Assembly: GCA_963756605.1 (NCBI GenBank)
Contig: CAVWOT010000010.1
Coordinates: 124,001 to 188,000, forward strand
Direction: 5' to 3'
Length of the DNA stretch: 64,000 nt
DNA from: Bog-159 sp963756605
GTDB lineage: Bacteria > Acidobacteriota > Terriglobia > Bryobacterales > Bryobacteraceae
In this document: positions 1 to 8,124 of the stretch, piece by piece
Numbering within the stretch: position 1 is the first letter of the stretch
Layout: the number at the start of each line of letters is the position of its first letter
The notes under the pieces: model-generated
Databases searched by the model: none
What the model saw: only the letters and a program-made list of their open reading frames with translations
What the model was told of the DNA's origin: nothing
Program-made: the position numbers and the translations under genes

Positions 1-1
1 T

Positions 2-451
2 ACGCGCGGCACGCTCACGGTGCGGCAGCCGAGCCACCACAGCATGGGGAACAACGATAAGAATCAGTGGGTGCTGCAGCTGAACGAGAGCGTGCCTATG
101 GACATCAGCGTCAAGATGGGCGCGGGCGAAGGACGACTGGAGCTGGGCAACACGGCGCTGCACAGTCTGGACGTGGAAGTGGGTGCCGGAGAGATGAAAG
201 TGGACCTGACCGGCCATCCGCACGGCGACATCGATGTGCGGATGCGGGGCGGCGTGGGCGAAGCGACGGTGCGGCTGCCGAAGCGCGCGCGGCTGGACAT
301 AGAAGCACATGGCGGGATCGGGGAGATTTCGGCGCATGGACTGACCAAGCGCGGCGATCGCTGGGTGAACGAGCCCGCGGGCGAGACGGAGGCGACCATC
401 CACGTGAGCGTGAACGGCGGGATTGGGCAGATCAATTTGATCTGCGAGTAG
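2..451 (+). CDS. Toast-rack / LiaF-like beta-repeat protein, C-terminal part (5' cut by window edge)
   Basis: The reading frame is open to the left edge, so the gene probably starts outside the window; a GTG lies at 20 but nothing marks it as the true start. The visible part is built from short glycine-rich beta repeats of the form GAGEGxLELG, GAGEMKVDL and GGVGEATVRLP, ending in a glycine-rich strand before the stop. This pattern is typical of 'toast rack' or LiaF C-terminal-like beta-helical domains, which in other bacteria sit behind a membrane-anchored N-terminus. Function is unknown; a cell-envelope role is inferred only from the family. The next gene starts 3 bp downstream on the same strand, so the two may be co-transcribed. 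Confidence 0.7.
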   Translation, partial: TRGTLTVRQPSHHSMGNNDKNQWVLQLNESVPMDISVKMGAGEGRLELGNTALHSLDVEVGAGEMKVDLTGHPHGDIDVRMRGGVGEATVRLPKRARLDIEAHGGIGEISAHGLTKRGDRWVNEPAGETEATIHVSVNGGIGQINLICE

Positions 452-454
452 GAT

Positions 455-913
455 ATGCGAAAAGTCCTGCATTTCGATTCGCCGCGCGAGCCCTATCATT
501 GCGACGCGGCCGTGGTCTGGTGCTACGATCACCGCTTCGAACCGGCGATGCGGAAAATTCTGAAACGCACCGGCGTAATGCGTCCGGATGCGATTCGCCT
601 GGCGGGCGGGGCTAAATGCCTGGCAACTCCGGAGCAGGAGTCGGAGCGGGAGTTCGTGTTGGAACAGATCCGCAAATCCGTGCGGCTGCACGGCACCCGG
701 CGGGTGGTGTTGATGGTGCATTCCGACTGCGGAGCTTACGGGGGACTGGCGGCTTTCGGAGGGGATGCGCTGGCCGAGGCGCAGCATCATGGCGAAGAGT
801 TGGGACGTGCGGCGGCGTGTGTCAGGCAGGCTTTTCCCGAGATCCAGGTGGCGTGTTACCTGGTGGACTTCGAGGGCGTCTGGACCGCGGATGGGGACAA
901 GGGCGAGCCGTAG
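455..913 (+). CDS. Small beta-carbonic-anhydrase-like protein
   Basis: A 152-residue protein carrying the two beta-carbonic anhydrase metal motifs: C-x-D-x-R at C23-D25-R27 (CYDHRF) and H-x-x-C at H89-C92 (HSDCGAYGG). These supply the zinc ligands and the Asp/Arg dyad in the family, which interconverts CO2 and bicarbonate. The protein is clearly shorter than typical beta-CAs (about 200 residues) because the sequence between and after the motifs is reduced, so activity is uncertain although the ligands are intact. It lies 3 bp behind the toast-rack gene on the same strand. An alpha-class carbonic anhydrase occurs separately at 29835-30602. Confidence 0.75.
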   Translation: MRKVLHFDSPREPYHCDAAVVWCYDHRFEPAMRKILKRTGVMRPDAIRLAGGAKCLATPEQESEREFVLEQIRKSVRLHGTRRVVLMVHSDCGAYGGLAAFGGDALAEAQHHGEELGRAAACVRQAFPEIQVACYLVDFEGVWTADGDKGEP

Positions 914-993
914 GGCGGCCTCAGAGGTGCTTTCGTGGTCTGCCACTCCTGGTGGAGCAGGCAGACGACATAAAACGATCGTCTGCCCCACAG

Positions 994-1416
994 CTAATCC
1001 ACCTTTACCGCCGGGTAGTCTTCGATATACTCCTCGCCATCGCAGCCGTAGTACGCGACTGCGCGCGCCGTAAAATCGACATCGTAGCGCACAACCCCGG
1101 CGCGCCAGCAGGACGACAGGAACTCGGGGAAGGTGCTGTTCCCGGCCTGGTCGATTCGCAGCGCCGCAATCAGCGCCTCACGGTTGAATGGCGGCACATC
1201 CGCGGTGCCGGAGAGCAGCGGCGTGCCCACGGTCACAACCGGCCCATCCCCGGTCAGATACAGGCTCTGACAAGCAGGCAGAAACCAGAGATTGCGTGTT
1301 ACGCCTGCCTGCCGCAGGGTCTCGGCCAGATAGGGGAAACCTCCGGTCTTCGGCCGGCCAGCGACGGCTCGTTGCTGGGCCGCCCGTAGATTGTCTATTG
1401 CTTTGCTCATCGACAT
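994..1416 (-). CDS. DUF1398 family protein
   Basis: A 140-residue cytoplasmic protein. The C-terminal half, with FPEFLSSCWRAGVVRYDVDF followed by ARAVAYYGCDGEEY, matches the DUF1398 family (E. coli YbcV/YdfO type), whose biochemical role is unknown. The start reads MSMSKAID; the second Met is an equally plausible start. It is convergent with the carbonic anhydrase gene and divergent from the PadR gene, so the 100 bp upstream of it is shared with the PadR promoter region. Confidence 0.75.
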   Translation of the reverse strand: MSMSKAIDNLRAAQQRAVAGRPKTGGFPYLAETLRQAGVTRNLWFLPACQSLYLTGDGPVVTVGTPLLSGTADVPPFNREALIAALRIDQAGNSTFPEFLSSCWRAGVVRYDVDFTARAVAYYGCDGEEYIEDYPAVKVD

Positions 1417-1479
1417 TTCTTCACTTTGACACAGACTCGATACCCTGACAGGGCGGCCGGTCAGCGCCTACGCTCCATT

Positions 1480-1528
1480 GGACATTCCATAGGTCGCTGT
1501 GATATCCTGTCCTTTGGAATGTCCAAAG
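1480..1528 (+). promoter_or_regulatory. Candidate PadR operator: two inverted repeats at the padR start codon
   Basis: Two nested symmetries are visible. GGACATTCCA (1480-1489) is the exact reverse complement of TGGAATGTCC (1515-1524). The second arm also forms a 7-3-7 palindrome, CTTTGGA-ATG-TCCAAAG (1512-1528), whose centre is the proposed ATG of the PadR gene. PadR proteins commonly repress their own operons through inverted repeats, so autoregulation is inferred. An RNA hairpin that hides the start codon is another possibility. Confidence 0.45.
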
Positions 1529-1881
1529 AAGACGGAACCTCCCGGAAGAAAACAGATATATTGCAGGGCACCCTCGATCTGATGGTGCTGCAGGCACTGG
1601 ATGCCTTGGGGCCGCTGCACGGGTATGGGATCGCGCGGCGGATCGAGCAGATCAGCGCGGCCGTACTGCAGTTGAATGAAGGCACTGTTTACACGGCGCT
1701 GCTGCGCCTGGAGCGGCAGCGCGCGATCCGTTCGGAGTGGGGCGTCTCGGAAAACAATCGCCGCGCCAGGTTCTACTCCATCACCAAGTCCGGCCGGAAA
1801 CAACTGGCGCGCGAGGCGGAGGAGTGGCACAGGATCTCCGGTGCCATCGGACGGCTGCTAAGCCTGGCTCATCCGAGGTGA
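1519..1881 (+). CDS. PadR-family transcriptional regulator
   Basis: A 120-residue winged-helix repressor. The sequence starting TDILQGTLDLMVLQALDALG, then HGYGIARRI and the recognition segment LNEGTVYTALLRLERQ, is the PadR N-terminal domain; a short C-terminal helix follows. The ATG at 1519 is preferred because it directly precedes the conserved domain, although the frame is open upstream to 1426. The stop lies 5 bp before the start of the large ABC permease, the usual acidobacterial PadR-permease arrangement, so it probably controls that operon. The start codon sits inside a palindrome. Confidence 0.9.
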   Translation: MSKEDGTSRKKTDILQGTLDLMVLQALDALGPLHGYGIARRIEQISAAVLQLNEGTVYTALLRLERQRAIRSEWGVSENNRRARFYSITKSGRKQLAREAEEWHRISGAIGRLLSLAHPR

Positions 1882-1886
1882 CTTAC

Positions 1887-4508
1887 ATGCGGCGACCGGA
1901 ATTTGACGACGAGATCGAATCCCACATCGGCCTGCTGGCCGAGCGTTTCGCGGCGCAGGGGATGACTCGCGCAGAGGCCCTCGCCGCCGCCCGCCGCCAG
2001 TTCGGAAATCTGACTGCTTTACAGGAGGCGCAAAACGATATGCGGAAGTCCCGCTGGCTGGAAACGCTTTGGCAGGATCTGCGCTACGGCGCGCGCGTCC
2101 TGCGCAAGAACAAAGGATTCGCAGCGGTGGCCATTCTTACGCTGGCGATGGGAATCGGCGCGAACACCGCGATTTTCAGCATAGTGAATGCGGCCATCTG
2201 GCGTCCAATTCCGTATCCGGATCCCGGGCAACTCATGGTCTTATGGGGAAACGTCAAACGCGTGCGCGTCGAGCGGCGGGGCGCTTCTTATCCGGATTAC
2301 CGGGATTGGCGGGAACAGAGCCAATCGTTTGCCGCCATGGCGGCGTTCGACGATGCGCAATTCGCGCTCACTGGCATCGACAATCCGGAGCGTATTCCAG
2401 GCGAACACGTTTCGCAACCGTACTTCGCATTGCTGGGAATCCAGGCGGCGTTAGGCCGGACTTTCACGGCCGAGGAAGACCGCGTACCGCAGCGCGAAGC
2501 GGTCGTGGTTCTGAGCGATGGCCTCTGGAGACGCCGGTTCGGCGGCGACCCTGGAATTGTGGGCCGGTCGATTCAACTGGACGGACGTGCGTATCGCGTG
2601 GTTGGCGTGGCGCCGGCAGGGTTTCACGGTATATCGGACGCGGCTGAGCTATGGGTGCCTTATGCGATGTCAAGCAGCGCCGAAGATCTGAATGAGCGCG
2701 GTTTGCGCTGGTTTCTGGTTCTGGCACGCCTGAGGCCAGGAGTGCCGCGCGCGCGGGCACAGGCCGAAATGGATTCCATCTCGCAGCGCCTGGCTCGGGC
2801 GTACCCTGCGACGAACGAGGCGCGCGGCGTGGAGGTGAGCTCTCTCGATGAGGAGACCTTCGGCAGCCTCCGGAAACCGCTCTTAGTGTTGCTGGCCGCG
2901 GTCGGTTTTGTGCTGCTGATCGCCGCCACGAATGTCGCAAACCTGTTGTTGGCGCGCTCGGATGCGAGACAGCACGAGATGGCCATGCGCGCCGCTTTGG
3001 GCGCCGGCCGCGGGCGTTTGCTGCGGCAACTGCTGGCCGAAGGCGCGGTGCTGGTGGCATGCGGCTGCTCCGCCGGACTGGCGCTGGCGTATTACGGAAT
3101 TCGCGCGCTCATGGCGGCCAGCCCGCTGCAGTTGCCCAGTTTCTTCCACCCCACGATCGATGGAAGGGTTGGGCTGTTCACGATCCTGGTCTGCGGCGCG
3201 GTGACCTTGGCGCTGGGGCTCGCGCCGGCCGTTCACGTAGCGGGCGCCGGTCTGGAGGAAAGACTCAAGCGGAGCGTGGGACGATCGACCGGAGCACGCG
3301 GCGGCTCGCGCCTGCGAGATGCGCTGGTGGTGGTTGAGGTATCCATCTCGCTGTTGCTGTTGATCGGCGCCGGCCTGATGATCCGCAGTCTCGGCCGGCT
3401 GGCGGCGCTCGATCCGGGATACGATCCCGCCCGCGTGATTAACTTCAGGGTCAGTCTGCCACAAATCCAACCGCCTGGCCTCCGGGCGAACGATCAGCCC
3501 GACGTAAAGGTTGCCGTAGCGGCCGGTGACATTCTGCACCAACTCGCGGGGCTGCCGGCGGTGGAATCGGCCAGCATCGCGAGCGACGCGCCGCTGACTG
3601 GGGAAAGCGCGGTATTTTACACGGCCGAAGGACAACCTCCGATGGACGCGCATAATATGCCGCGCGCATACTTCCATCGGGTGTCGCCGGGCTTCTTCCA
3701 TACCCTACACACGCGCCTGCTCGCCGGACGGAGCTTTTCACCCGATGAAGTCGCGCACAATGCCAATGTGGCGATCGTGACCGAGAACCTGGTGCGGCGT
3801 TTCTGGCCGGGACAGGACCCGGTCGGAAAGCGAATCAAGCGCGGGCCGGCGGGTTCGTCGGCGCCGTGGCTGACGATTGTGGGGGTGGTCGGGGAGATGC
3901 GGTACCGCGGACTGCCGCAGAACCCAACTGCCGATCCGGATCTGTTTCAAGTGTTCAACGAACGGGCGCAAGACTTCTCCGTGCTGGTTCGGACTTCGGT
4001 TGAGCCGACCTCTATGCTGACGACCATCCGGACGGCGCTGAAGCGGGCGGCGCCATCGATTTTGATTTACAACGCCGGCACGCTGGAGGAGTTGATCGGC
4101 CAGGAGACTGCGCGGCCGCGGTTCATCGGCTGGCTAATGGGGATCTTCGCCGGCATCGCGCTGGTTCTCGCGATAATTGGGATTTACGGCGTGATATCGT
4201 ACGGCGTGCAAAGGCGCACGCGGGAGATTGGGTTGCGCATGGCGCTGGGCGCGGATGGCGGGCAAGTGCTGCGTATGGTGGTCGGGCGGGGAATAGTGTT
4301 GGTGGTTCTCGGAATACTGGCGGGGACGGTCGCCGCGCTGGTCCTTACACGGATGATGGCCACGCTTGTTTATGGCGTAAGCGCGACGGATCCGGTGACG
4401 TTCGTGGCGGCGGCGGTAGTGCTCAGTGCGGCGGCGGTGATGGCGTGTATTGTGCCGGCCGCGCGGGCGAGCCGGATTGATCCGGTGGTGGCGTTGCGCG
4501 ACGAGTGA
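1887..4508 (+). CDS. ABC transporter permease, PadR-associated (MacB/FtsX type, about 870 aa)
   Basis: An 873-residue membrane protein. Residues 1-60 form the soluble helical N-terminus (RRPEFDDEIESHIGLLAERF) typical of PadR-linked acidobacterial permeases. A MacB periplasmic core domain and an FtsX-like membrane domain follow, then the pair is repeated: signature segments LTLAMGIGANTAIFSIVNAA near the N-terminus, LLIAATNVANLLLARSDAR in the middle and IGLRMALGADGGQ plus the ending ASRIDPVVALRDE at the C-terminus. ATG 1887 follows a GAGGTG ribosome-binding site. No ATP-binding subunit is adjacent, as is common for this class. Substrate is unknown; efflux or lipid/protein export is the family expectation. 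Confidence 0.9.
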   Translation: MRRPEFDDEIESHIGLLAERFAAQGMTRAEALAAARRQFGNLTALQEAQNDMRKSRWLETLWQDLRYGARVLRKNKGFAAVAILTLAMGIGANTAIFSIVNAAIWRPIPYPDPGQLMVLWGNVKRVRVERRGASYPDYRDWREQSQSFAAMAAFDDAQFALTGIDNPERIPGEHVSQPYFALLGIQAALGRTFTAEEDRVPQREAVVVLSDGLWRRRFGGDPGIVGRSIQLDGRAYRVVGVAPAGFHGISDAAELWVPYAMSSSAEDLNERGLRWFLVLARLRPGVPRARAQAEMDSISQRLARAYPATNEARGVEVSSLDEETFGSLRKPLLVLLAAVGFVLLIAATNVANLLLARSDARQHEMAMRAALGAGRGRLLRQLLAEGAVLVACGCSAGLALAYYGIRALMAASPLQLPSFFHPTIDGRVGLFTILVCGAVTLALGLAPAVHVAGAGLEERLKRSVGRSTGARGGSRLRDALVVVEVSISLLLLIGAGLMIRSLGRLAALDPGYDPARVINFRVSLPQIQPPGLRANDQPDVKVAVAAGDILHQLAGLPAVESASIASDAPLTGESAVFYTAEGQPPMDAHNMPRAYFHRVSPGFFHTLHTRLLAGRSFSPDEVAHNANVAIVTENLVRRFWPGQDPVGKRIKRGPAGSSAPWLTIVGVVGEMRYRGLPQNPTADPDLFQVFNERAQDFSVLVRTSVEPTSMLTTIRTALKRAAPSILIYNAGTLEELIGQETARPRFIGWLMGIFAGIALVLAIIGIYGVISYGVQRRTREIGLRMALGADGGQVLRMVVGRGIVLVVLGILAGTVAALVLTRMMATLVYGVSATDPVTFVAAAVVLSAAAVMACIVPAARASRIDPVVALRDE

Positions 4509-4559
4509 GTTGTGGGCCGGACCTCCGGGTTGGAATCAGCCATCGCCAAAATGCTAGCA

Positions 4560-4596
4560 GGCCGGCGTGGACGCCGGCCGCAGGACTGGAGTCCTG
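4560..4596. repeat. Double-hairpin REP-like element between convergent genes
   Basis: Two adjacent perfect palindromes: GGCCGGCG-TGGA-CGCCGGCC (4560-4579) and CAGGACT-GG-AGTCCTG (4581-4596). They lie between the permease (+) and pyrG (-), so the element may act as a bidirectional terminator. Its layout, two tandem hairpins with very short loops, recurs elsewhere in the window and resembles dispersed REP/BIME elements. Confidence 0.6.
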
Positions 4597-4606
4597 CCCC
4601 ACGCGG

Positions 4607-6256
4607 TCAATCCCCGCGCGCAAACTCCACTTCCACCTGCCGCGCCAGCGGCGCCAGCCGCTGCCGCCGGTAACAATACGCCGCCCCAATAAACGCCTTG
4701 AACAGCGGGTGCGGCTCCAGCGGCTTCGACTTGAACTCCGGATGGAACTGGCAGCCCAGCATCCACGGATGCGCCGGAATCTCGCAGATCTCCACGTAAG
4801 TCTGGTCGGGCGTCTCGCCGGTGATGCGCAGTCCGCACGCGGTCAGACGCTCCTCGTACTCGCGGTTGAATTCGTAGCGATGCCGGTGCCGTTCGCTGAT
4901 CTCACGCGATCCGTAGGATTTCAGCGCCACGCTGCCTTCCGCCAGATGGCACGGCCAGGCCCCCAGCCGCATGGTGCCGCCCAATTCATCAATGCCCTTC
5001 AACTCGCGCAGCTTGAAAATCACCCGGTGCGGCGTGCCCGGATTGAATTCGGTCGAATCCGCCTGCTCCAGGCCGCAAATGTTGCGGGCGAATTCGATCA
5101 CCATGGTCTGCATACCCAGGCAGATGCCGAAGTACGGCACCTGGTTTTCGCGCGCAAAGCGAATCGCGTTCAGCATGCCGTCAATGCCGCGCTTGCCGAA
5201 ACCGCCCGGCACCAGGATGCCGTCGTAACCCTCCAACTGCCGCTCCCATTCGGCCCCCATCACGCCCTCGGCCTCGATCCAGTTGATGCTCACCTTCAGC
5301 TGATGCGCCATGCCGCCATGCACCAGCGCCTCCTTCAGGCTTTTGTATGAATCCTCATACTCGACGTATTTGCCCACCAGGCCGATCGAAACCTCATCCA
5401 CCGGATTCCGCATGCGGCCCAACATGGCGCTCCACCGGCTGAGATCGCGCGACCCGCCGTCCAGTTTGAGCAGCCGCACCACCATTTCGTCCACGCCTTC
5501 TTCGGCAAACACCAGCGGCACCTCATAGACCGACGCCACATCCCGCGCCGTCACCACCGCGCGCGCGTCCACGTCGCAGAACAGCGCGATCTTATCTTTC
5601 ATTTCCGCGCCGATGGAGCGCTCCGAGCGGCACAGCAGAATATCCGGCTGAATACCGATGCCGCGCAGCTCTTTCACGCTGTGCTGGGTGGGCTTGGTTT
5701 TCAACTCCTGGGCGGCGGCGATCCAGGGCACCAGGGTCACATGCACGAACACGCAATTGTCGCGCCCCTGCTCATGGCGCATCTGGCGGATGGCTTCCAT
5801 AAACGGCAGTGACTCGATGTCGCCCACGGTGCCGCCGATCTCTACGATCACCACGTCCACGTCGGCCGCGACTTTGCGCATGGCGGCTTTGATCTCGTTG
5901 GTCACGTGCGGGATCACCTGTACGGTCTTGCCCAGATAATCGCCGCGCCGCTCGCGCGCAATGATCTGCTCGTAGATGCGGCCGGATGTGAGGTTATTCG
6001 CCTGCGTCAGCTTGGCGTGCGTGAAGCGCTCGTAATGGCCCAGGTCCAGGTCGGTTTCGGCGCCATCGTCGGTGACGAACACCTCGCCATGCTGGAAGGG
6101 GCTCATGGTGCCGGGATCCACATTCAAATAGGGGTCGAACTTCTGCAACGTGACGCGTAAGCCGCGGCTCTCCAGCAGGCACCCGATGGACGCCGCGGCA
6201 ATACCCTTCCCCAACGACGAGACCACCCCGCCCGTTATAAATACGTATTTAGCCAT
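4607..6256 (-). CDS. pyrG: CTP synthase
   Basis: A 549-residue, full-length CTP synthase that aminates UTP to CTP using glutamine and ATP. The N-terminal synthetase domain opens MAKYVFITGGVVSSLGKG with the SSLGKG loop at residues 13-18. The class I glutamine amidotransferase domain carries the nucleophile motif GICLGMQ (near residue 385) and the C-terminal His/Glu pair in HPEFKSKP. The start at 6256 is chosen because the family N-terminus begins exactly there; the frame is open further upstream but only inside kdsB. It overlaps the end of kdsB by 8 bp, so the two are probably translationally coupled. Confidence 0.97.
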   Translation of the reverse strand: MAKYVFITGGVVSSLGKGIAAASIGCLLESRGLRVTLQKFDPYLNVDPGTMSPFQHGEVFVTDDGAETDLDLGHYERFTHAKLTQANNLTSGRIYEQIIARERRGDYLGKTVQVIPHVTNEIKAAMRKVAADVDVVIVEIGGTVGDIESLPFMEAIRQMRHEQGRDNCVFVHVTLVPWIAAAQELKTKPTQHSVKELRGIGIQPDILLCRSERSIGAEMKDKIALFCDVDARAVVTARDVASVYEVPLVFAEEGVDEMVVRLLKLDGGSRDLSRWSAMLGRMRNPVDEVSIGLVGKYVEYEDSYKSLKEALVHGGMAHQLKVSINWIEAEGVMGAEWERQLEGYDGILVPGGFGKRGIDGMLNAIRFARENQVPYFGICLGMQTMVIEFARNICGLEQADSTEFNPGTPHRVIFKLRELKGIDELGGTMRLGAWPCHLAEGSVALKSYGSREISERHRHRYEFNREYEERLTACGLRITGETPDQTYVEICEIPAHPWMLGCQFHPEFKSKPLEPHPLFKAFIGAAYCYRRQRLAPLARQVEVEFARGD

Positions 6257-7043
6257 AAGGTTTTGCAAGCTGCACCGAAGCGGCGAAAAGCTTCGATACA
6301 CGTTCCAGATCCTCGGGCGTGTCCACGCCCAGCGACTCGTACTCGGTCTCGACCACCCGGATGGGGTAGCCATTCTCCAGCGCGCGCAACTGCTCCAGCC
6401 GCTCGGCCTGTTCGAGCGGCCCTACCGGCAGTTCGGAATAACCCAGGAGAAACTCGCGGCGGTAAACGTACAAACCGACATGTTTGTAATGGGCGACGGA
6501 AGAGCGGGGCTCAAGCCCCGCGCGGGATAAATCCCGCCCCCCAGGAATGGTCGACCGCGAAAAGTAGAGCGCGTTGCCCGTGCGGTCCGTGACCACCTTC
6601 ACCACGTTGGGGTCTGCCAGTTCGCGCGGATTTTCGATGCGCTTCTTCAGCGTGCCCATCACGATGTCGTCATCATGCAGCAGCGGTAGAACAGCGGCGT
6701 CGATCGCGGCTGGATCGATCAGCGGTTCGTCGCCCTGTATGTTAACAATCAGGTCGGCTGTATCGGCGGATGCAACTTCAGCCACGCGGTCCGTACCCGA
6801 CAGGTGGTCTGCTCGCGTCAAACGGGCAAGAGCGCCGAAGCCGCGCGCCACGGCGGCGATACGTTCATCGTCGGTCGCGATGGTGACGCTGGTGAGGTAA
6901 CGGGCCATGGAAGCGCGTTCGAAGACATGCTCCAGCATAGTTTTGGAGCCGATGAGAGCGAGAGGTTTGCCTGGGTAACGGGAGGAAGTGTAACGCGCAG
7001 GGATCACGCCCAAAATTTTACGGCGCACAGGCGATTCTACCAT
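6249..7043 (-). CDS. kdsB: 3-deoxy-manno-octulosonate cytidylyltransferase (KdsB)
   Basis: A 264-residue cytoplasmic enzyme that activates KDO with CTP for lipid A/LPS core synthesis. Family signatures are ILGVIPARYTSSRYPGKPL (nucleotide-binding loop), TIATDDERI, NIQGDEPLI and GVDTPEDLERV. It lies immediately upstream of, and overlaps, pyrG, which makes its CTP substrate; this is a known and functionally sensible pairing. The variable loop after FSRSTIPGG is encoded by a GC-rich double palindrome (6504-6537), but the loop length is close to that of E. coli KdsB, so the protein is probably functional. The divergent neighbour is a VWFA protein. Confidence 0.96.
   Translation of the reverse strand: MVESPVRRKILGVIPARYTSSRYPGKPLALIGSKTMLEHVFERASMARYLTSVTIATDDERIAAVARGFGALARLTRADHLSGTDRVAEVASADTADLIVNIQGDEPLIDPAAIDAAVLPLLHDDDIVMGTLKKRIENPRELADPNVVKVVTDRTGNALYFSRSTIPGGRDLSRAGLEPRSSVAHYKHVGLYVYRREFLLGYSELPVGPLEQAERLEQLRALENGYPIRVVETEYESLGVDTPEDLERVSKLFAASVQLAKPYG
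6504..6537. repeat. REP-like double hairpin inside kdsB
   Basis: Two adjacent perfect palindromes, GCGGGGCT-CA-AGCCCCGC (6504-6521) and GCGGGAT-AA-ATCCCGC (6522-6537), lie within the kdsB coding sequence. They have the same two-hairpin, 2-nt-loop layout as intergenic elements at 4560-4596 and 9292-9405. They are read in frame as the loop around DLSRAGLEPRSS. Confidence 0.6.
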
Positions 7044-7089
7044 AAAAGTGCTGTGCTACACTCATGGAAGAAAGAAAGGCTGGGAAGCT

Positions 7090-8124
7090 GTGACAGGCCT
7101 GCGATTTAAGCGCTTGCTGGCGGTGGCAAGCGTGGTTTCTTTCCTCCCGATCTGTTTGGCCCTGGCTTCCGGCGCCGATGGTAACGCCGATGAAAAGGGT
7201 GCCGACAAACCGGGGTCGGACCCGCAGGTTTCCATTGTTCCGCGGCCCAAAGCGGCGGCGCCCAGCCAGATTTTGCCGAAGGGCAACATTCGCGTAGATA
7301 CTACGCTAGTGTTGATCCCGGTCACCGTCACCGATCCGCTCAACCGGTTCGTTACGGGGTTGGAAAAGGAGAATTTCCGTATTTTCGAGGACAAGACCGA
7401 ACAGCAGATCGCCCAGTTCTCGAGCGAGGATGCGCCCTTGTCGGTAGGCGTGATCTTCGATTGCAGCGGCAGCATGGGAAACAAATTGGTAATGTCGCGT
7501 AAGGCAGTGGCGCAATTCTTCAAGACGGCCAACCCCGAAGACGAATTCTTCCTCGTGGAATTCAACGACCGCGCCGAGTTGACCATCAAGTTCACCACCA
7601 GCCTGGAGGAGATTCAAAACCGGCTGGCCTTCACGCCCTCGAAAGGCAAGACCGCGCTGCTGGACGCCGTGTACCTGGGCTTGCATGAGATGAAAAAGGC
7701 CAAAAATGCTCGCAAAACCCTGTTGATCATCTCCGACGGCGGCGACAATAACAGCCGCTACACGGAAACCGAAATCAAGAACCTGGTGCGCGAAGCCGAC
7801 GTCCAGATCTACGCCATGGGCATTTTCGAACCGGCGGCCACGCGCGGCCGGACCGCCGAGGAGTTAGGCGGCCCCAGCCTGTTGAGCGAAATCTCGGAGC
7901 AGACCGGCGGACGGCACTTCCCCGTGGAGAACCTCAACGAGCTCCCTAACATCGCCGAGAAGATCGGCATCGAGTTGCGCAATCAATACGTGATCGGCTA
8001 CTCTCCGAAGAACCTGGAACGGGATGGCAAGTACCGGCGGGTGCAAGTCAAGCTGGTGCAGCCGCGCGGGCTGCCTCCTCTGCGGGCCTTCTGGAGGCTG
8101 GGCTACTATGCTCCGACCCAATAA
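7090..8124 (+). CDS. VWFA-related acidobacterial domain protein (secreted)
   Basis: About 344 residues. An N-terminal signal peptide (LLAVASVVSFLPICLALASG) is followed by a beta domain and a von Willebrand factor A domain with the MIDAS motif DCSGSMG near residue 124. The overall layout (VDTTLVLIPVTVTD, then NFRIFEDKTEQQI, ending WRLGYYAP) is the acidobacterial VWFA-related family. Function is unknown; metal-dependent adhesion or protein binding in the periplasm is inferred from the fold. GTG 7090 is chosen because it directly precedes the signal peptide and follows AAAGG at suitable spacing; a GTG at 7048 is an alternative. It overlaps its paralogue by 17 bp. Confidence 0.85.
   Translation: MTGLRFKRLLAVASVVSFLPICLALASGADGNADEKGADKPGSDPQVSIVPRPKAAAPSQILPKGNIRVDTTLVLIPVTVTDPLNRFVTGLEKENFRIFEDKTEQQIAQFSSEDAPLSVGVIFDCSGSMGNKLVMSRKAVAQFFKTANPEDEFFLVEFNDRAELTIKFTTSLEEIQNRLAFTPSKGKTALLDAVYLGLHEMKKAKNARKTLLIISDGGDNNSRYTETEIKNLVREADVQIYAMGIFEPAATRGRTAEELGGPSLLSEISEQTGGRHFPVENLNELPNIAEKIGIELRNQYVIGYSPKNLERDGKYRRVQVKLVQPRGLPPLRAFWRLGYYAPTQ

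Noticed and set aside
616..1389. 257-codon plus-strand frame across the carbonic anhydrase and DUF1398 genes
   Set aside because: Overlaps two recognisable proteins in other frames and has no domain.
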